This document shows, one piece after another, positions 12,101 to 24,100 of a stretch of 64,000 nt of DNA; within the stretch, counting starts at the first letter, position 1; every line of letters begins with the position of its first letter. The stretch is from contig JAREIK010002964.1 in assembly GCA_029783825.1 (NCBI GenBank), positions 683,791 through 747,790 of the forward strand. The letters are read 5' to 3'. This DNA is from Sapria himalayana. Taxonomy: Eukaryota; Streptophyta; Magnoliopsida; Malpighiales; Rafflesiaceae. Both the position numbers and the translations under genes were made by a program. The notes under the pieces are model-generated. The model did not search any database and was not told where the DNA came from. It worked only from the letters and a program-made list of their open reading frames with translations.

Positions 12101-15100
12101 TCCTTGGATGACTATGTCCAGAAAGAATGGGCATTAGTCAGTCACCCTCAAAGAATACTTCCCCGAGGAGGGTCCTTAAGAAACGAAATCATTATATGAA
12201 TAAATCAGTCATTTTGCCCACCTTAAGACACATTGAAGCATCACTTCCGCGAAAGGACTAGCTGCTCAGGGTCCTGGAGTCAAAAGTTGACACTTAGTAT
12301 GGAACAGCGATTCGAAATGTTCGGAATGAAGCTGTCAATCATAAACCTGAACACTACCAAGAACATTCCAAAGAACCTCCTAAAGCCAAGGCCCAATGAG
12401 AAAGGCGAAAACCTGTTCTGTTCTCAACAGACTTTCAAGACCACCTGATCTACGACCATCCCCCACAGCCTTTGTTTCGGGTTCGGTTTCTTATGCAGTT
12501 AGGAGTGGGGCATGCTAGCCGAAAGTCCGGTTATGAACATATATCAATCCCTCAATCAACCTGAGTATATATTTTATATTATTAGGACACGGGGCGATAT
12601 TATAGTGCATCCATTCGCTCCTTGTTAAGAGACGACTAACTAAATGGAATCGAATCTTCTTATTCTAGGCAACCAGGTCTGAGTCCCTGTCCCTAGTCTG
12701 AGTGTTAGTAGTTTCATTAGAGCAAGCTCCTAAGTGTTATGTTAGGGTTTTTACTTGCTTGCTTACCGGCGGGAAAGGACAGAGTTTCATAGTCTCATTC
12801 CCCACCTAGTGATAAGATAGAGACAATCCTGCCAACCAGTAGTCCCCAGCCAGTTTAAAAGCATAGGAATAGGTAGAGTAGATTAAATCTATTAAATACA
12901 AACAAGCCAGCCAGGCAGCAAGCAATCTCCACTGGAGCGGGAATAGTAATCAAAGTCACCGTCAACAGGCTCTCCAACTCGTTCGTACCTTTCGTAACCT
13001 CGTTGGCTTGGATTCGTCTCCGTCCCAACTCTCTTCCCTTCGCGAACTCGTATGTCCTTTTCCCACTCCCCTCGCTCTACTAATTGGTATGATGACCAGT
13101 AAGAGGAAGCAACATAGTCCTATTAGCCAGAGCACCCTAAACTGGCAACAGCACGACCAACCAAAGCAATAGGAATAGAGAACGGGACTCGATTGAACGT
13201 ATCAATATACATTTTCTTTCCGTCAACTTCTGTCCTCCGTCAAAATGAAATGGGGTTCTGTATCTATGAAATGGAATCTTTCGAGAATGAGGCAGGCTGC
13301 TACTTGACTGTAGGGTTCTAACAAGCAAGGCCAGGCCAAGCCAGATAATAATTTATAGATTTAGCACAGGTAGTAGCTAGGCGTAAGATGGAGATAGGAT
13401 GATGATAAGACAATCTCATCATTGTCTTCTCACATCACCTATAGCAATATAACTGCTCTTATCTCCTATTTTATTGTCTATAGGTTGATAAGAATATGGA
13501 ATGAATTCTAACTACTGAGATCTCTCACTCTCAGGTAATATAAGGGCAGAAGAGGGAGGAGCGCCTTAGCTTAGAAAGTCATTGGCTCACCATCTACAAC
13601 TGCTACTGTCTCACTCGAAGTGCAGTCATCACTCTATGCTTTTCTTCTTCAGAGGCGAACAAAACTGCTTCGTCGGGAAAGTCAGTTTGCGTGGACTCAA
13701 CATCCGGGACCGGGTTCTCTGCCAACTGATCTGCAATTACCTGCCTTTTTTTGACTTCTGAGTCACATAGATAATGTCGAATTCTGCTAAAAGCATCTGC
13801 TAATGAGCTATTCTTCCTGTTAGCGAAGGCTTCTCGAAAATGTACTTCAGAGGATCCATCCGCATAGTGGTGAAGTTTAACATGTAATGCCACAAGCGGT
13901 GTGCTGACCAAGCTAGAGCGCAGCAGGTCTTTTCCAGTGAGCTGTACTGAGTTTCATAATCTATTAATTTCTTGCTGAGGTAGTAGATGGCTCTTTCTTT
14001 CCTGACTGACTCATCATGTTGCCCGAGGGGACACAGCCCATTGATGACTCTAGGACAGTTAGGTACATGAGAAGGGACCTTCCAAGAGTCAGGGGGACCA
14101 ATACTGGTGGATTCAACAGGTATTCTTTGATCTTGTCGAAGGCCTGCTGCCATTCATCTGTCCATTCGGTGGGAGCATTCTTCTTCAGCAGTGGTTCACA
14201 TGTGGCAGTCAGTTGAGAGAGAAATCTCCCTACATAGTTCAGTCCCCCCCTAGGGAGATTTTTATCTCCTTTTGTGTTTTGGGAGCTGGCATGTCAATGA
14301 TGGCCTTTATTTTAGTAGGGTCTATCAAACTGGATTTCAAGCCTTTTTCTTTACTAAACTTGTTTACTAATTCCATTCATGGTGAGGGGAAAATCTCTCT
14401 ATTGGTCTCGTTCACCTCCTGCCCGAGATGAGACTGATCGTTTGCTTTAATCTGTGGATTAACTTGCAGGTTCAATCCTCCGTGATTCACCATCAACTTG
14501 GAACATGCCCAAGAAAAATGATCAAACCTGGCCAGGTTAACCTCGTAAACGAACAGATGCGTAAAGCTGATGGAAGTAGAAGGAACTTACTGAATGGAGT
14601 TCCTGCAAACAAAGAAGAAAGAGGAAGATTCCTCTCAAAAGCAAAAAGAAGGCTCTTGCTATTGAGACATGAAGCTTTCAGCCGATGGAAGACTGACCAA
14701 AAAGAAGCATTCAATAGAAATTAGGTGGTACGTCTGAAAAAGGAGCTTCGACGGGATTTGACTTATGGACGGAAAGGGATGAGCCTTTTTATCGTGAACG
14801 TGAAATGAGACAGCAATAGAGCGAAGACTTGAAGGCTTAGAGCCCCGAAACTTCTCTTATTAGACTCTGATCACTCACGGACATATAAATTCCTAACTCA
14901 TAGGACAAGGTAAGTTAGACCAGTATCTTCTGAGGGAAGAAACTCATTCCTGGATGTGGGGCAGGAGTGGGAGCCTACTCAGGCCTACCTCCTTATTACT
15001 TCGTTCCTAAGAATAAAGTGAACCTATAAGGACTCGGGAGTATGAGATAGAGGTGGACTTAAGGTGCCTTTAAACAGAAGAACAAGAGTTTATATGAAAA

Positions 15101-18100
15101 ACAATCAAACAAAAAATAAAGCTTGGGCAGTACCTATAATTGATTACTCAGAGGAAGATTTAAAATTAAGAAGCTTGACTTCCCTCTATACCGATAGAGA
15201 GGAAGAAGAGCAGAAAGTTAGAATGCAAAGAGATGATATAAACTTAGAAAAACTAAAACATAACATGGGTAATAATGAGTGGGCTATTGAGGAGTTAAAA
15301 ATAATGGCTATTCAAATGGGTCGAGAATGGAAAAGAGAAAGAGGGAATTTAAGTTCTTTAAAAAAATCAAGGAATATGAAAAAATACTTAAATAAAACAT
15401 ACGAAACTAAGTGCAACACTAGAGCGCAAGCTAAGTCATTAAATAATGTATAATTACATCTACTGGAACATAAGGGGAATTGCTAATCTCCCCTCTAGAA
15501 ATAGATTGAAAAAATTAATATATATGCATAAGATTAATCTTATTGCTATAGCTGAACTCATGGTGGACAGGGCACAAATAGGACATTACAAAGATATATT
15601 AGGCTTTGATCATGCATATGCTAACAATAATGACAAAATTTGGATAATGTGGAAAAATAATTTAAATATAAAAATTATAAAAGAAACGAATCAATTAATA
15701 AATATTAGTTTAAGTCATGATGAAAAAAAAATTATCACAATAGTGTATGCTAAAAATAAAAAAGAGGAAAAAAAAGAATTATGGGAAGATATGAAAAAAA
15801 CATCTATGGAGAAAAAACCTTGGATTATAGGAGGAGATTTCAACTCACTTAGAAGTTTTAAAGAAAAAAAGGGAGGAAAAGCTCCAAATAAAAAAGCCAT
15901 GTCTCACTTTAATGATATTGTAAACAAAACTAATTTAATAGAAGCTAAATTTTTGGGTTCCCCCTTTACATGGTGTAATAACTGAAAAAAAAAAGGTACA
16001 ATTTGGGCTAGATTAGACAGAGTTTTATTTAATTTTTTATGGCTTGAGCATTTCAGTGCGACAGAAATAAAACATTTAAATAAGACCTGTTCTGATCACA
16101 GCCAACTTTTAATCACCATTAAAACCCCTACTTATTCAGGAGGATCTTTTAGATTTCAAAATGCTTGGTGTTTGCATCATGACTTTTTGAATATGGTAAA
16201 AGATTCCTGGAATAAAGAGGCATCAGGAAATTCAATTCAAATATTGAATCACAAACTCAATAGACTAAAGATAGACATAAAACAATGGAATAAAGAAGTA
16301 TTTGAAAATATTAACAAAAATATAAAAGTAGCAGAAGATTTAGTTTCTAAAAATGAACTAGAATTTGAATTAGATCAAAATGCTAACAAAAGAAGAGCAT
16401 TAAGCAAAGCACAAGCAAAATTGAAACTTAAATTATTAATGGAAGAAATCTATTGGAAACAAAAATCTAAATTAAAATGGTTAAAAGAATGAGACAAAAA
16501 CACGAAATTTTTTCAAAGAATAGCTAAGTTTAAACAACATAAACATAGAATTAGTGGTATAAAAAATAATGAGGATGTATGGTTGCAAGATGATATAGAT
16601 ATTCAAAATTTCTTTACAAAGTTTTACAAAAATCAATTAAGTGAAAAAAATGAGCTTAGAGGACATTCATTATTACAAAAAATTGAAAACAAAATTACAT
16701 CTGAAGACAATAATAGGTTAACCAACTTCCCGGATGAAGAAGAAATTAAAATAGCTATTTTTAGTATGAACAAGGATAGTGCAGCAGGTCCTGATGGATG
16801 GAATGCTTGTTTTTTCCAGTTTTGTTGGGATATAATCAAAAAAGATATAGAAAAAATAATAAATAACATATTTTGTGGAGCTGAAATAGAAAATAAATGG
16901 GGTAGCTTTCATATTGTCCTCATTCCAAAAATAGAAAATCCACAAACAGGGGAGGATTTTAGACCTATTAATTTATGTAACTCAATTTATAAAATTTTAG
17001 CAAAAATTTTGCAAAACAGACTTTCTCACCTTTTACCTAAAATTATTTCAAAAGAACAATCAGGCTTCATAAAAAATAGATTGATAATGGAGAATATAAG
17101 TTTAGCTAAAGAATTGTGTAGAGAAATAGGAATAAAAAAAAGAGGGCATAATGTAATAATAAAACTAGATTTATCCAAAGCATTTGATAGAGTCGAATGG
17201 AATATTCTTTGTTTCATCATGAGAAAAATGGGATTCTCGGAAATATGGATAGATCTAGTTTATAGATGCATCTCTAATACTTGGGTTAGGATTATAACAA
17301 ATAGAAAAGTAGGAGAAGAAATAAAACCGGTCAGAGGTCTAAGACAAGGAGACCCGCTTTCACCAGCATTATTTAATATTTATTTAGAACTATTAATAGT
17401 TAATCTTAAAGATAAGATGACAAAAGGTTTGATAGGTACATTCAGGCAACCAAAAAATACTCCACTAGTGAGTTGTTTAGCGTATGCAGATGATGTGATG
17501 ATCTTCACCAATGGAGAACATAGATCATTACAAAATCTGATGAATTTGTTAATTTGCTTAGAAGATGAAACAGGTCAAAAATTAAATAAACGAAAATGCC
17601 AATACATGATATCTTATAAAGCACCCATAACATTAGCTCATAGAATTAAAAAAGTCACTGGTTTCTCTCATAAAAAATGAGAAATGATATATCTAGGCTG
17701 TCCAGTATATGAAGGCAAACTCAAGGTTGAGTACTTGGATTTTTTAATAGATAAATTAAAAAAAATAATAACGGGATGGAAGGAAGAATTCTTGAGTATG
17801 GGGGGAAGAATAACATTAATAAAACACGTCTTAGAAAGCTGATTAATGCATAATATCATGATTATGAAACTACTAGGTAAGCTAATTAAAAAGATTGAAA
17901 AGGAATTCGCTAATTTCTTATGGGAGAAAAAAAGAGAAAATATAAATTGCATTGGAAAAAATGGAAGGATTTATGTCTTCCTGTTCAAGAAGCTAGACTG
18001 GGATTCATCGATCTCTCAGGTTTAGCTAAATCATGGGCTAGTAAGAGATGGTGGAGATTAAAAGAAAATAATAGCTTATAGGCGAAATTCATGTGTGCGA

Positions 18101-21100
18101 AGTACTGTTTAAAAGATGATATTTATAAAGAGAAAAATAAAAGTAAGAGTTCGCAGGTTTGGGTTCAAATGCTTAAACAAAGAGATCTAGTGGAGAATTA
18201 TTCAAAACTCACTAAAGAATGATGAAAATGGACATTAACATCAGAAAGAACATTTTCACTTAAATCTGTTAAGAATGTAATAAGAAAAAGGCAAGTAGAG
18301 CAAAATCTATTTAAATGGATTTGGGAAAATGATAATCCTCAAAAAATTAAAACTTTTATGTGGAAAGTTCTTTCTAATATTGTTTCATTAGATAATAACT
18401 TAACAAAGAAAGACATTCAGTTAGTATCAAGATGCGAATTCTGTGCATCCGAAATAGAAACACTGGATCATCTATTCTCAAATAGAAAAGTAGCAGCAGA
18501 AATATAAAGAAAACTAGGAATAGAGTTGAATATAAAATATGAACAGCTCACAATAAAAGCTAAATTTCAAAAATGGAGTAATATAAAGGCTTTAAATACT
18601 GCACGGAAATGAATCAAATGTAATGTTCCTCTAATAGTTATTCGGTACATCTGGAAGGCCAGAAATAAAAGTAGACTTGAAGGGTATCGTATGAGTGTAG
18701 AGGATATCTGGAAGGAGATAAAAGAAGAGACTAGAAAAATTTCGAAGATTTTTCCATTAAAGAATCAAGGCAAGAGCCTAGATAAAGATATTATGACTTT
18801 TTGGAATCTAAAAGAAAAGTTACCAAAACACTTTAAAATAATAGAATTAAAATGAGAAAAACCACCGAAAGAAAGAATGGCTTTAAATACCGATGACAGC
18901 TTTGACAGAGACATTGGAGTAGCAGGAGGGGAGGGTTTGATAAGGAATTCTAAAGGAGAGCTAATTTTAGCCTTCACAAGGAAGTTTCATGCTTCATCAG
19001 CACTACATGCTAAGATATTAGCTTTAAGAGAAGGGGTTAGATTGTGTAAAAAATCTAATATTAAAAACATAGACATTCAAATAGATTCAAAAATCTTAGT
19101 TAACTTAATTAATAAACAAGTTTCATTATGGAGATATGAGGAGGAAATCGAAGAAATCCTGCAAATAACAAAAATTCTAGATTATACCATAAATCATATA
19201 TATAGAGAGGTTAACACATTGGCAGATGGATTAGCCAAGGAAGGTAGAAAAAGAGGAGATCAAGATTTTAATGAGGACCCACTACCAAAAAAATTTGTAG
19301 GATTAATAAAATTGGACCGCAGAGAACTTCCTTATTTTAGAAGGTTCTTAGAATAACATTTGTTTTTATATCTCTACTGTTTTTTTTTTTTTGGTTTCGT
19401 TGCTACTAATATATGCAGGCTCGTATCTTATAAATCTCCCTGGTCTTGAGGGGTGATTAATCGGAACCGAGGTGAATAATTAAAAGGAATAAACTGGTAA
19501 GAAATTTAAGTATTTAGACTATTGGTTTGGGCCATTTTTCTTATTTATTTTACAGGTATTGAAGCTGAATATTTAATTCAAAATGGGCAGAAAGCTGGGT
19601 ACACAGCACAAGCACTAATCTGTTTTTTTTTCAGTTTGTTTGTTTGATGTACTTGCTGTTTTTCAGTTCAAAAACTGGTTTGAGATGGTTTTGGAAGTCT
19701 GTTATTTAGGCTTGGTGGTCAGTCTTATTAGATATCTGTTTCTGGTGGTCTGTGTTAATTTTGATGGAAGTCTGTATTAATTTTAGAAGAGTCTTAGTCC
19801 GTGTGTCAACGTATCTATAATGGGTGAGCAGTAAAAAATAAAATAAAATAAAATAAAACTAAAAATAAAAATTATTTTCTTTATAAATATTAGGTATTTT
19901 ATAAAATAAAATAAAATAAATTATTTTATTTTATAAAATAAATATATATTTTTTATTTTATAAAATAAAAATATTTTATTTTATTTTATAAGATAATATT
20001 TATTATTATCTTATTTTATAAAATAATATTTTATAATTACCTTATATTATATAAAAATATATTTTTTTATTTTATAAAATTATGCCCCCCATCCCCCAGA
20101 ATCGTGCCCTACCTCCCCATAGAATCACGCGCCCCTTGCCTCCCCATAAATCACGCCCGCCCACTTCCTCCCCACAAATTGCGCCCGCCCCCTGCCTCCC
20201 CACAAATCGTGCCTGCCACCTGCCTCCTCACAAATCACGCCCGTCCCCTGCCCCCCACAGAATCGCGCACACCCTTGCAGTTCCACAGAATCGGTCATTC
20301 TGTAATGGGCGACATCGACCACTTGGTGTCGTCGGACGTCGACCACTCAACAAGGATACGATAGCCAACACATCCATCCGATACGCCACATGGCGTGGAT
20401 TGATCAATGATATGCCACATGGCGTATCAGATACGTATTCGTGCCGTGTTCGTACAGTGTCCACGTGTCCGACACATGGAGATGGCTATAGGGAGCCGTA
20501 TCCGTGCTTCCTTGTTACTAACTAATAGTCTATCAATATCAAAGAAATAACACTTATATATTTTTACATACTAGAGAAATTAAGAAATAGTATATTTTAT
20601 TATCCTGTGTATCATCTTTTCATATGCACAGTAGAGATTATAAACAAAATAAATATTTCACAAAAATTTGAGAGATGGGAAAAATAATTTTTTCAAGTAC
20701 AAAATCTAAAAAAACACACACCAAGAAAATACAAAAAAACCTAATTAGAAAAATGATGAAAACACCATTTTCTAATAAATACTTTTGAAATATTTTTACT
20801 AATAAGTATCAAATTATTACAATCAAATATTTATTTTTTTTTTAGTAATTTCATTCTATAAAATATACCAACACATGAAATATGATATATTATCTTTTGA
20901 TTGGTACAATAAGTATTAAATTATTTAACATAAATTTTATGAATTATTATTCCTAATAAGTCTTATAGTTTTACAAAATTAATTTTTCATACTTTATATG
21001 AAATAATAACAAAATAAAAAAATATGATCTAAAATAAAAAAAAATAATTAAGTTTACTTTTATACAACCATAAAGAAATATACAAAAGAAAATAATTGAG

Positions 21101-24100
21101 TTTCATATCTATTTGGTCAGCAAACATCTGATGGGATATCCCAAATCTTTATAACAAACAAGCAGACATATAGAATAAAATTGTAATATAATCCAAAGAA
21201 GATGAAGAATTCATTCATGTTCAAATTCAGTGATTACTACTCATGAGCAGATTTGGAGGCTGCTCCCCCCTCCCCTCACTATTTTCCCAGGCAATAAAAA
21301 ATATACTTTTTCCACATGACACTCCCTCAATATATTCTTTCCCCCACCTTAACCAACAATTTCTAAAAAACTATGAAAAAACCAAACTGACCATCAACCC
21401 AAATAGTAATAATAATAATAAGAGTCCTCCCCCACCAAGAGCAAGATACTAATAATTTTAGACAACATCCGCGGATGTTCATTTTCCCTTTCTCCTCCTC
21501 GCTTAGAGATTACCAAGATCTAGGGTTTATCATCATCTTAGTACATAAATTTTAACATACATGATAGGAAACTCTAGTATCTTTTATTAATAGACAAAAC
21601 TCATATTTTATTATAGATACTTTTCTAATAATATAAACCAAATTTCTCATTTTGGTCAGACATTAATGTCTATGTTAAGAATGATCATGTAATTAATCAA
21701 TAATATTCAAACTCTTAGTAGTATATCAAATTATAAAAGTAAAAAAAATATAATTTATAATAATCAGTCCTATAAAAATCTTCCTCAAAAATTTTTATTC
21801 CTATAAAACAAAATCAGCAACAAAGATAAAATTAAAATTTAATTTTCTAAAAATAAAACTTACAAAAAGAAAATTACTATGACATAAGAATAAAAAAACA
21901 TATAAAAAAATAAAATATTAAATTGAATATTATCAAATCAAATGCATCAAATAGTTTGTTATTGGTTATTTCAACATTCAAAAAAAATAATAATAACAAA
22001 AAACAATTACTTATGATATGAATATTAACTCCTAGATCAATAACATGAATGTTTCAAATAAAAAAGATATCACAAGAATTATAGTATCTAATCAATAAAA
22101 AATATTCAAAGAGAGACCTCTACTATGAAGACTTCTTAGTATCTCCAATAGTTAGCCTATTTCTCTAACTAATTTACAATACTTTCGACCTCCACACTAG
22201 AAATAACTCTAACCAATTATTTTTGGTGTGGCTACTCCACCATTGTTTGCAATGTACTAAGGATTTCTTATCTTTATCTCTATTATACTTGATACTCATT
22301 CTATTATTAGAATATGTTGAATAAGTTATATCTCTAGTTGATCTATGTCTATCTCACATACTAAATTATTCAATGATGCATTTGATGGGAAAAACATGGT
22401 CACCTATGGCTAAAAATACCAAGAAACTATCATGTAATAAGTACAAACACATAATGTCAAGAAAGTATTTTGTATGTCTCATTCTCTTAGTCACATTGAT
22501 CTCTACTAAATATTACTTGCAAGAGATGTGTAGCTAGCTGTGTGAAATGAGAAATATGAGTTGTAACATACTCCAACTATATAGGCTCCTCTAGTCTCAG
22601 TCTCATAAATAGTGAAACAGCATAATTTTTACATAATATGAGTTAAGTACAATGATAATGCTAGTTCACATAATATTTTACATATCTGCAAGATAAAGAA
22701 ATAGAATACAAATCAATCATAATAAATTATTACATGATAATCAATTCTTGAAAGTCAAATTGTAATCGTGTCTGATTTATTTCATCAAAAAGCTAGTTCA
22801 ACAAGTGATCACACTTCTTCTGACTAAAAACTCCTGTATAATATGGATTTAGTAGTTGTGTGTGTGTGTCACAAATAGCACAGTGCATATAATTGCATTG
22901 CTCGAATCCCCATAAGTAATAATAAAATTTCTCACTTTCTTAATTAGTCAAAATATGAGTCACATTAATGATCACTTGCATGACATATAAGATAAAGAAA
23001 TATAAGACAAATCTGTCTTAAATGATTATCACATGGCATGTGATAATTAATTGTCCAGAGTTCATTCGCAATTAAGTCTGATTTATTTCATTGAAAGGCT
23101 CCTTAAAACAAGTGATGACACTTCCCCTGATTAAAAACTCAAATCCAAACTTCAGTAATCCACTGCATATAATTTCATTGCCCGAATCTTCATAAAATAA
23201 AAATCAAAATTTTTACTCAGTAAAAATATGAGTCACATCAAAGCATTAACTTCTGTTTTTTTATGCTTTTTTTTCGACAATGCACATGGTGTGCAGACCA
23301 CCATTGTACATCACACGCACACCATTGCACATTGTCACTGCACACACACACCCTTTGTGCATGCTGTCACATGGTGCAAGCCACACTTTCTCATTAAGCA
23401 TACTACAGAGGCACACTACTGGCACACATTGCAAACACTACCACACGGTGCATGCCACAGAACCACATGACACCCACTGCACTTTCACACCTTCACACCG
23501 ATGCCAACCCACTATTTGCAACAATGGACTTTACTGCACGGTAAATACATGACACTTTTTTTATTTCTTATCTAGGGCTTGCACACCCCTTGCTTTGATA
23601 TCATGAGAGAAAATATGATTACATAAAAACCTCATATAGAAAATTATTATCACCAAAAATTCATGACATATCAACAATCACAAATATATCTGTGTATTAG
23701 TAAAAAATAATTTAAAGAAAAAAAATATATAAATATTTTAATGATAAATCCAGATATAACGGGATATATCAATGATATATCCAAATATAATTACGACTTA
23801 TCTAAATATAACATATAATTATATATTTTAATTAATATTTTATTATATCTCTATTTAATATATGAAATTAAATTTAGTATTTCTCATTTCTTGAAATATA
23901 ATTAAAATTTTATATTCAATAAATTTGAATAGTATAAATCAAGGTATTCAAAGGCATTTTCCAGGCGCGCCTTGATGCGCGCCTCAGGGCGAGGCGTGGG
24001 AAAAACGCCTTGAAGCGTCGGAAGAAAAGCGTAACATTATGAATCACTTCTTCAATTTGAATCGATCGACCTTTGCGACGTCGGCAACCAGTTTAAATCA

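Larger units (their letters stand above)
6505..15060. mobile_element. Organelle-like (probable mitochondrial) DNA insertion inside LINE ORF1
   Basis: Composition changes sharply at both ends: this block is near 45% GC with many intact CpG sites, against roughly 30% in the LINE. The texture is that of plant mitochondrial intergenic DNA (for instance GAAGCAAGCAAAGCTAGCCCC near 6770 and CTTGCTTGCTTACCGGCGGG near 12750), with short unrelated frames and pieces of gypsy elements. No standard mitochondrial gene, tRNA or rRNA was recognised, so the origin is inferred from style. The junctions lie near 6505-6565 and 15055-15075. A search against plant mitogenomes would settle it. Confidence 0.6.
5441..19860 (+). 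mobile_element. L1-type plant LINE, decayed and interrupted
   Basis: The order is 5' UTR (about 5441-5545), ORF1 (5546 onward), a large organelle-like insertion (about 6505-15060), end of ORF1 (to 15452), ORF2 (15446-19356), 3' UTR, then an A-rich (TAAAA)n tail near 19830-19860. ORF1 and ORF2 overlap by a few bases. Without the insert the element is about 5.9 kb, a normal size for plant L1-like elements. ORF2 has a single frameshift and about ten in-frame stops, so it is dead. The exact 5' boundary and the LINE's own target duplication could not be fixed because the flanks are A-rich. Confidence 0.85.
5336..20514. mobile_element. Composite insertion with hAT-like ends and 8 bp target duplication
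   Basis: Flanked by TTACTAAC at 5328-5335 and 20515-20522, while the paralogous copy 1 has it once (4501-4508). The left end reads CTAAGAAGCCCGAACACG and the reverse complement of the right end CAAGGAAGCACGGATACG: 13 of 18 positions agree, i.e. imperfect terminal inverted repeats. Both arms are rich in subterminal GATACG/CGACAC-like motifs. An 8 bp duplication with short TIRs fits the hAT superfamily (family knowledge); no hAT transposase was seen inside. The interior holds a LINE and organelle-like DNA, which probably inserted later into a smaller non-autonomous element. Confidence 0.7.

Noticed and set aside
6505..15060. Search for mitochondrial protein, tRNA or rRNA genes in the organelle-like block
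   Set aside because: No recognisable gene was found by reading; the block is described from its composition and style only.
20082..20525. 147-codon Pro/Arg-rich frame
   Set aside because: It spans a C-rich 28 bp minisatellite and a transposon arm; two other frames are also open there.
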